A stretch of DNA of 64,000 nt from Phalacrocorax aristotelis (lineage: Eukaryota; Chordata; Aves; Suliformes; Phalacrocoracidae). The stretch spans positions 90,819,963-90,883,962 of the forward strand of contig NC_134277.1 of NCBI RefSeq assembly GCF_949628215.1, read 5' to 3'. Below the pieces are notes generated by a model. It did not search any database. It was given only the letters and a program-made list of their open reading frames with translations, and was not told where the DNA came from. A program made the translations under genes and the position numbers. This document shows positions 60,601 to 64,000 of the stretch, piece by piece (position 1 is the first letter of the stretch; every line of letters begins with the position of its first letter).

Positions 60601-63600
60601 GAGCACATCATCTGGAATCAGCATACGTTTGTTAGTATGGACCCTTTTTTGTTAAGGTGGTGGAATTGTTATAGTTCTGTTGCTTAGTAAACTAACTAAA
60701 GAGGAAGCACCAACTTTCTTCAGGGCCCAGATGTCATCTGGTGACAGTGACCATCTTAACTATTCTGGTTGCAGCATGTTGCCTTAGATGCAATAGTGAA
60801 TCCTAAACTTCAGGGTACAGGCTATCAAAAAATCATCCCCTGGAATCATGGTAAACCAGGGTAGAAAAGTTGAGTTGTTCAGAAACATCAAAGGCTTCTT
60901 TGGATGTGTCCGTCTTTGGCTACTGCCTGAATTGGGTTACTGAGCTGCTCCAGCTCAGCAGTTTTTCATTGCTGTCTTTCCTGAGGTTTTGCAATTCAGT
61001 GCTGCAACTTGCACACTAATGAATTGAACAAAATAAAAGTTGCATAAATGCATAATGGTTAAAAAAAATCAGAATACTGCTGTGAGCATATCCACTTTTT
61101 TCAGATACTTGCTTCCAGTTTGTAATTACCTCTCCTGTCCCATTTCTTTCTGTGAAAAAGTACTTCAGGCATCCAAAGTGGTCCAGAGAGCTTCACAGAA
61201 CCCAATCTGGACTTCATGAAAGAGATAGAAGAACTTGCAAGGGGGTTTATTGAGACCACAGAGAAAACCATGGCTTTAGAAAAGCTATGGGAGGAAAACT
61301 CAAAGTTGTCAGGTAAGCTGTGATCTTTCTAATAATTAATTGCTTTGTCTATCAGGTAGTGATATAACCATAGAAGAAAGGAATACTCTTATCTTAAAGT
61401 TAACAAACTAAAATTTCAGCTGATCTGAAAAAAGCCACTTTTATGATTACCATTACTGTGGCCATCATAAAATTATCAGAAAAACAGTTAGCTTTCTAAA
61501 ACTATGCCCTTGTTTTACTATTTGATAGTTAACAAAGTACTGTGAGGGCAAGGGCTTAAAGGTGAGGATTAATAATCTGAGTACATGGTTACTTGGTCTA
61601 ACATGCATTCAAAAGTAACATATCAGGATTTAAGTCTTTGTCCCCAGGTTTTTCTGTTGTAGTAGAGCATATAGGGATGGAAAACCTCAGTAGCTTACAC
61701 CTGGTGATCTTTAGGCAGACAAGTCAGTCTTGCACTAAAAGAGTGAGACTAGAAACGCCAAGTTCTGATGCTCCTGCTCTGTTCCCAGCCATAGTGCACA
61801 GTGTTGCTGCTGTACAGGTGGGCATTTAAGACCTACTGCTATTCTGCCTTTCTGTCTAAGTTTTCAAGCAGAAAGATTTAGGTGAAAAAGTAATTTTCAT
61901 GCCTGGCTGTCTGGGAGCTAGTAGGTTCATCTAGTGTTGATGTGATGATTTTGCCTTGCTAAAAAGTGAATGGCAAGCAATTTCTTTTAAATTGTTTTTC
62001 TGATAATAGTAAAAGTACTGGAAAGCACAGAAAATCAAATGGATTGCTATCTTGCTAAAGTATTAGTTGTTTTCACACACCTTTACTCCTGTAGAAGTGC
62101 CCTTTGTGCACTACTTGCTATTACTTATAAAATTGATTCTTTTGAAGTTAATAATGCCTCTCTGTAAAGGAAAATATTTGATTTTACAGGGCTCCATAAC
62201 AACACCGCTTTTCTTACTGTGAGTATTTTAACAGTGTATTTCTAAATTAGAGTTTTGGATTTGGGGGCATCTTTATTACAATGGTTAGAAATTTGTATCC
62301 TGTCAAGTTTTAGTAAACTATCTTTAAAAAAAATATAGTATGATGTTGAAGGAAAAAATGATATCTTGTAAATTTGATAGAGGTTCAGTGGTTTTTAGAT
62401 TACTGATTTAAACCAGCCTAGGTTTGTGTGGCAAGGTTTTGGTAGTGGGGGGCTACAGGGGTGGTGCCTGTGAGAAGCTGCTGGAACCTTCCCCCATGTC
62501 TGATAGAGCTGGTGCCAGCTGGTTCCAAGGCGGACCTGCTGCTGGCCAAGGCTGAGCCCATCAGCGATGGTGGTAGCGCCTCTGGGATAACAGATTTAAG
62601 AAGGGGGAAAAAGAAACCTGTGCAACTGCAGACAGGAGAGGGGAGTGAAAATATATGAGAGAAGCACCGAGGTTAGTGAAGAGGAAGGGGAGGAGGTGCT
62701 CCAGGCACCAGAGCGGAGATTCCCCTGCAGCCCATGTGAAGAGTACGGCGAGGCAGGCTGTCCCCCTGCAGCCCATGGAGGTTAATGGTGCAGGAGATAC
62801 CCACCTGCAGCCTGTGGAGGACCTCACACCAGAGCAGGTGGATGCCCGAAGGAGGCTGTGACCTCATGGGAAACCTGTGCTGGAGCAGGCTCCTGGCAGG
62901 ACCTGTAGAACCGTGCAGAGAGGAGCCCACGCTGGAGCAGGTTTGCTGGCAGGACTTGTGACCCTGTGGGGGACCCACGCTGGAGCAGTTTGTGAAGTAC
63001 TGTAGCCCATGGGAAGGACCCACATTGTGGAGGACTGTGTCCTGTGGGAGGGATCTCACGGTGGAGCAGGGGAAGAGTGTGAGGAGTCCTCCTGCTGAGG
63101 GGAAAGGAGCAGCAGGAACAACATGTAATGAACTGACCCCAACTCCCATTCCCCATCCCCTTGTGCTGCTGAGGGGGAGGAGGTAATCAGGAGTGAAGTT
63201 AAACCCAGGAAGAGGGGAGGGGTGGGGGGAGCTTGTATTAAGATTTAGTTTTTATTTTTTTCGTTACCTGGCTCTGATTTGATTGGTAATAAATTAAATT
63301 AACTTTCCCCAAGTCAGGTCTGCTTAGGCTGTGACAGTAACTGGTGATGAACTTTCCCTGTCCTTATTTTGACCCATGAGCCTTTTGTTATATTTTCTCT
63401 CCCCTGTCCAGCTGAGAAGGGGAATGATAGAGCAGCTTTGGTGGGCACCTGACATCCATCCAGGGTCAACCCACCACACTAGGTAGCTAAAATTCACAGC
63501 TATTTGGCCAGTTGTTCATTAGGAGCAATTTAAAAGTGCAGCTGCCAGACCTTGTATAGCTGTATAAAATAATATTACAAAATGTCCTGCAAGGATCTCT

Positions 63601-64000
63601 TATCCTTATTATTAAAAAAAAAAAACCCAAACCAAAACCAATGAAACAAAAAAACCCAAAGCCCAACCCGAAACATGAAAAAGGACTGCAGTGAGATTGA
63701 AAAGATGGGGCTTTTACTTAGATGAGATTATGATGAATTCAGATTTGTGATCCAGTAAATATGGCAAGCAGACTCAAGTGGGGGTGAAGAAGACAGATTT
63801 TCATTATGTAGCATAATTCCTTCCAGAATCAGTTTGGGAGTTCATGTGAAAGGAGTTTGGTCTTTGCACTGTCCCTAATGCATTAGGTTTTTACCTTTGC
63901 AATCACAATAAAAAGATGAAGGCCTGAATCGGCAGAGTAGTGCATCTGTATTACTATAATTTTTGTACCCTCCACAGATCACTGGTTTGACTTTAAAAAT
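42574..64000 (+). CDS. ABCA13: ABCA13, first five coding exons (5' end only, continues past the window)
   Basis: ABCA13 is a very large ABCA-subfamily lipid-transporter-like membrane protein (about 5,000 aa in human). Here five exons (42574-42642, 50486-50579, 52279-52402, 61161-61312, 62190-62218) join in phase to 156 codons. The start [20 protein letters not shown] matches human [20 protein letters not shown]. Exon 2 gives the first membrane segment ([20 protein letters not shown]; human [20 protein letters not shown]). Exon 3 has RDLPSGG and [11 protein letters not shown]. Exon 4 has [11 protein letters not shown] (human NLAFLKEIQDL). Residues after the membrane segment begin the huge extracytoplasmic loop. 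The two transporter modules and ATP-binding cassettes lie outside the window. No breaks are seen in this part. Confidence 0.95.
44499..44538. repeat. AT-rich 17-base direct duplication
   Basis: TTTATATTTATAATATA occurs at 44,499-44,515 and again at 44,522-44,538, with AGTATTTATT on both sides. It looks like a local slippage or fold-back duplication in A+T sequence. Confidence 0.75.
48040..48480 (+). repeat. GC-rich interspersed repeat, copy A
   Basis: GC-rich sequence stands out from AT-rich flanks. It opens CAGGGCCCTGAGGACA, then TCTTAATGGCCCTGAACAGC and CTCATCTGGGG, and further on CCTACCTCATCACTGCAGAC, GGCTGCTATGGCCCAGCCTG and GGACAGG. Copy B repeats these blocks in the same order and strand. 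It resembles avian interspersed repeats, possibly LTR-type, but I cannot name the family. Borders are approximate. Confidence 0.6.
48861..49230 (+). repeat. GC-rich interspersed repeat, copy B
   Basis: It opens CAGGGCCCTGGGGGCA, then CCTTAATGGTCCTGGCCAGC and CTCACCTGGGA, and later CCTGCCTCATCACGGTGACC, GGCTGGCTGTGCCTGCC and GGGACAGGTC, in the same order as copy A about 400 bases earlier. The two copies are clearly related but well diverged, so the family is old. Family name unknown; borders approximate. Confidence 0.6.
50486..50579 (+). CDS. ABCA13: ABCA13 coding exon 2 (first membrane segment)
   Basis: The acceptor CCCTTTTCAG ends at 50,485 and the donor is AACT|GTATGA. It encodes [20 protein letters not shown] and [11 protein letters not shown]. 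The T left at the end joins GT of the next exon to give the conserved Cys. Confidence 0.95.
50580..52278. other. ABCA13 intron 2, nothing recognised
   Basis: AT-rich sequence with no visible exon or named repeat. Confidence 0.55.
52279..52402 (+). CDS. ABCA13: ABCA13 coding exon 3
   Basis: The acceptor TTGGTTTTAG ends at 52,278 and the donor is TTACA|GTAAGT. It encodes [20 protein letters not shown] and [12 protein letters not shown]. Human has YLQPRDLPSCGVIPFVQSLL and CNTGSRCRNFSY, a close match. Confidence 0.95.
52403..61160. other. ABCA13 intron 3, nothing coding recognised
   Basis: An 8.8 kb intron, mostly AT-rich. GC-rich patches at about 55,280-55,600 and 56,030-56,350 look repeat-like, and the latter shares the flavour of the 48-49 kb repeat copies, but I cannot assign them. 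Moderately GC-rich sequence with short open frames at 57,880-58,500 matches nothing I recognise. Confidence 0.45.
61161..61312 (+). CDS. ABCA13: ABCA13 coding exon 4
   Basis: It encodes (H)[20 protein letters not shown] and [20 protein letters not shown], then [10 protein letters not shown]. Human has NNLAFLKEIQDLAEEIHGMM and LKRLWVERS. Phase requires the acceptor at GAAAAAG 61,160, a weak site with purines next to the junction. The better-looking TTCAG eight bases on shifts the frame and soon meets a stop. The donor is TCAG|GTAAGC. Confidence 0.85.
62190..62218 (+). CDS. ABCA13: ABCA13 coding exon 5 (small)
   Basis: A 29-base exon with acceptor ATTTTACAG ending at 62,189 and donor TACT|GTGAGT. 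It encodes (G)LHNNTAFLT, aligning with human SYGSSFFTM just after the exon 4 block, and phase joins on both sides. It is short, so it rests on splice signals, phase and a weak match. Confidence 0.75.
62424..63478 (+). mobile_element. Solo LTR of an avian endogenous retrovirus
   Basis: About 1,055 bases beginning TGTGTGGCAAGG and ending CAACCCACCACA (TG...CA ends), flanked by CTAGGT at 62,418-62,423 and 63,479-63,484 as a likely target-site duplication. It has the look of common avian LTRs, possibly of the ERVL group: a segment around GCCAAGGCTGAGCCCATCAG, an internal block of degenerate tandem repeats, a poly(A) signal AATAAA at 63,288-63,293 and a GGGTCAACCCACC end. No internal retroviral genes are next to it, so this is a fossil left by LTR-LTR recombination. 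It lies in an ABCA13 intron, same strand. Confidence 0.82.
62715..63075 (+). repeat. Degenerate tandem repeats inside the solo LTR
   Basis: CTGCAGCCCATG-like units recur near 62,724, 62,765 and 62,807, about 41 bases apart. CACGCTGGAGCAG-like units then recur near 62,825, 62,877, 62,928, 62,968 and 63,058. This is minisatellite-like structure within the LTR. Confidence 0.7.
63479..64000. other. ABCA13 intron, right edge
   Basis: After the LTR the sequence is AT-rich, with an A-rich tract of AAACC-type units at about 63,614-63,660. No further ABCA13 exon is recognised before the window ends. Confidence 0.5.

Noticed and set aside
62461-63186. Open frames on both strands with repeated Cys/His/Pro-rich peptide units
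   Set aside because: They fall inside the solo LTR and reflect its internal tandem DNA repeats.

Overview
This window is vertebrate nuclear DNA and almost certainly comes from a bird. Coding sequence is split into short exons with GT-AG introns, repeats are sparse, and the recognisable LINEs are all CR1 elements. At least two carry the avian-type CR1 3' end, with ATTCTGTGA-like units after a conserved GGTCCCTTCCAAC block. I cannot tell which bird. Gene order and orientation (C7orf57, UPP1, ABCA13, all on +) match the human 7p12.3 neighbourhood as I know it, so this is ordinary conserved synteny.

Layout. 1-1310: no recognisable gene. 1311-11503: six coding exons of the C7orf57 orthologue (254 codons, uncharacterised protein), with 3' UTR and candidate poly(A) signals to about 12,162. 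12,163-21,575: intergenic, with a short CR1 3' fragment (about 14,968-15,520) and a long CR1 copy (about 18,474-21,575) that keeps the end of ORF1 and most of ORF2. 21,778-22,400: a strong CpG island, the likely UPP1 promoter and untranslated first exon. 24,394-34,105: seven coding exons of UPP1 (uridine phosphorylase 1, 313 aa, complete), with a compound tetranucleotide microsatellite and a relatively young CR1 3' fragment in its introns. 34,106-42,573: an 8.5 kb intergenic stretch with one small CR1 end. 42,574 to the right edge: the first five coding exons of the giant gene ABCA13 (156 codons seen; the rest lies beyond the window). Its introns hold two related GC-rich repeat copies (about 48,040-49,230) and a solo endogenous-retrovirus LTR (about 62,424-63,478) flanked by matching CTAGGT.

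All three gene models were built by reading exons against remembered human protein sequences and requiring reading phase to join across every intron. All joins work, and UPP1 and C7orf57 close on in-frame stop codons. The genes are independent units: UPP1 is a soluble enzyme of pyrimidine nucleoside salvage, ABCA13 is a membrane transporter, and C7orf57 has no known function. I found no new biological system here. The items most worth a second look are the apparent shortened N-terminus of C7orf57, the atypical splice acceptor with an out-of-frame competitor in ABCA13 exon 4, the CR1 copy abutting the UPP1 CpG island, the repeat expansion inside that CR1's endonuclease region, and the solo LTR in ABCA13.
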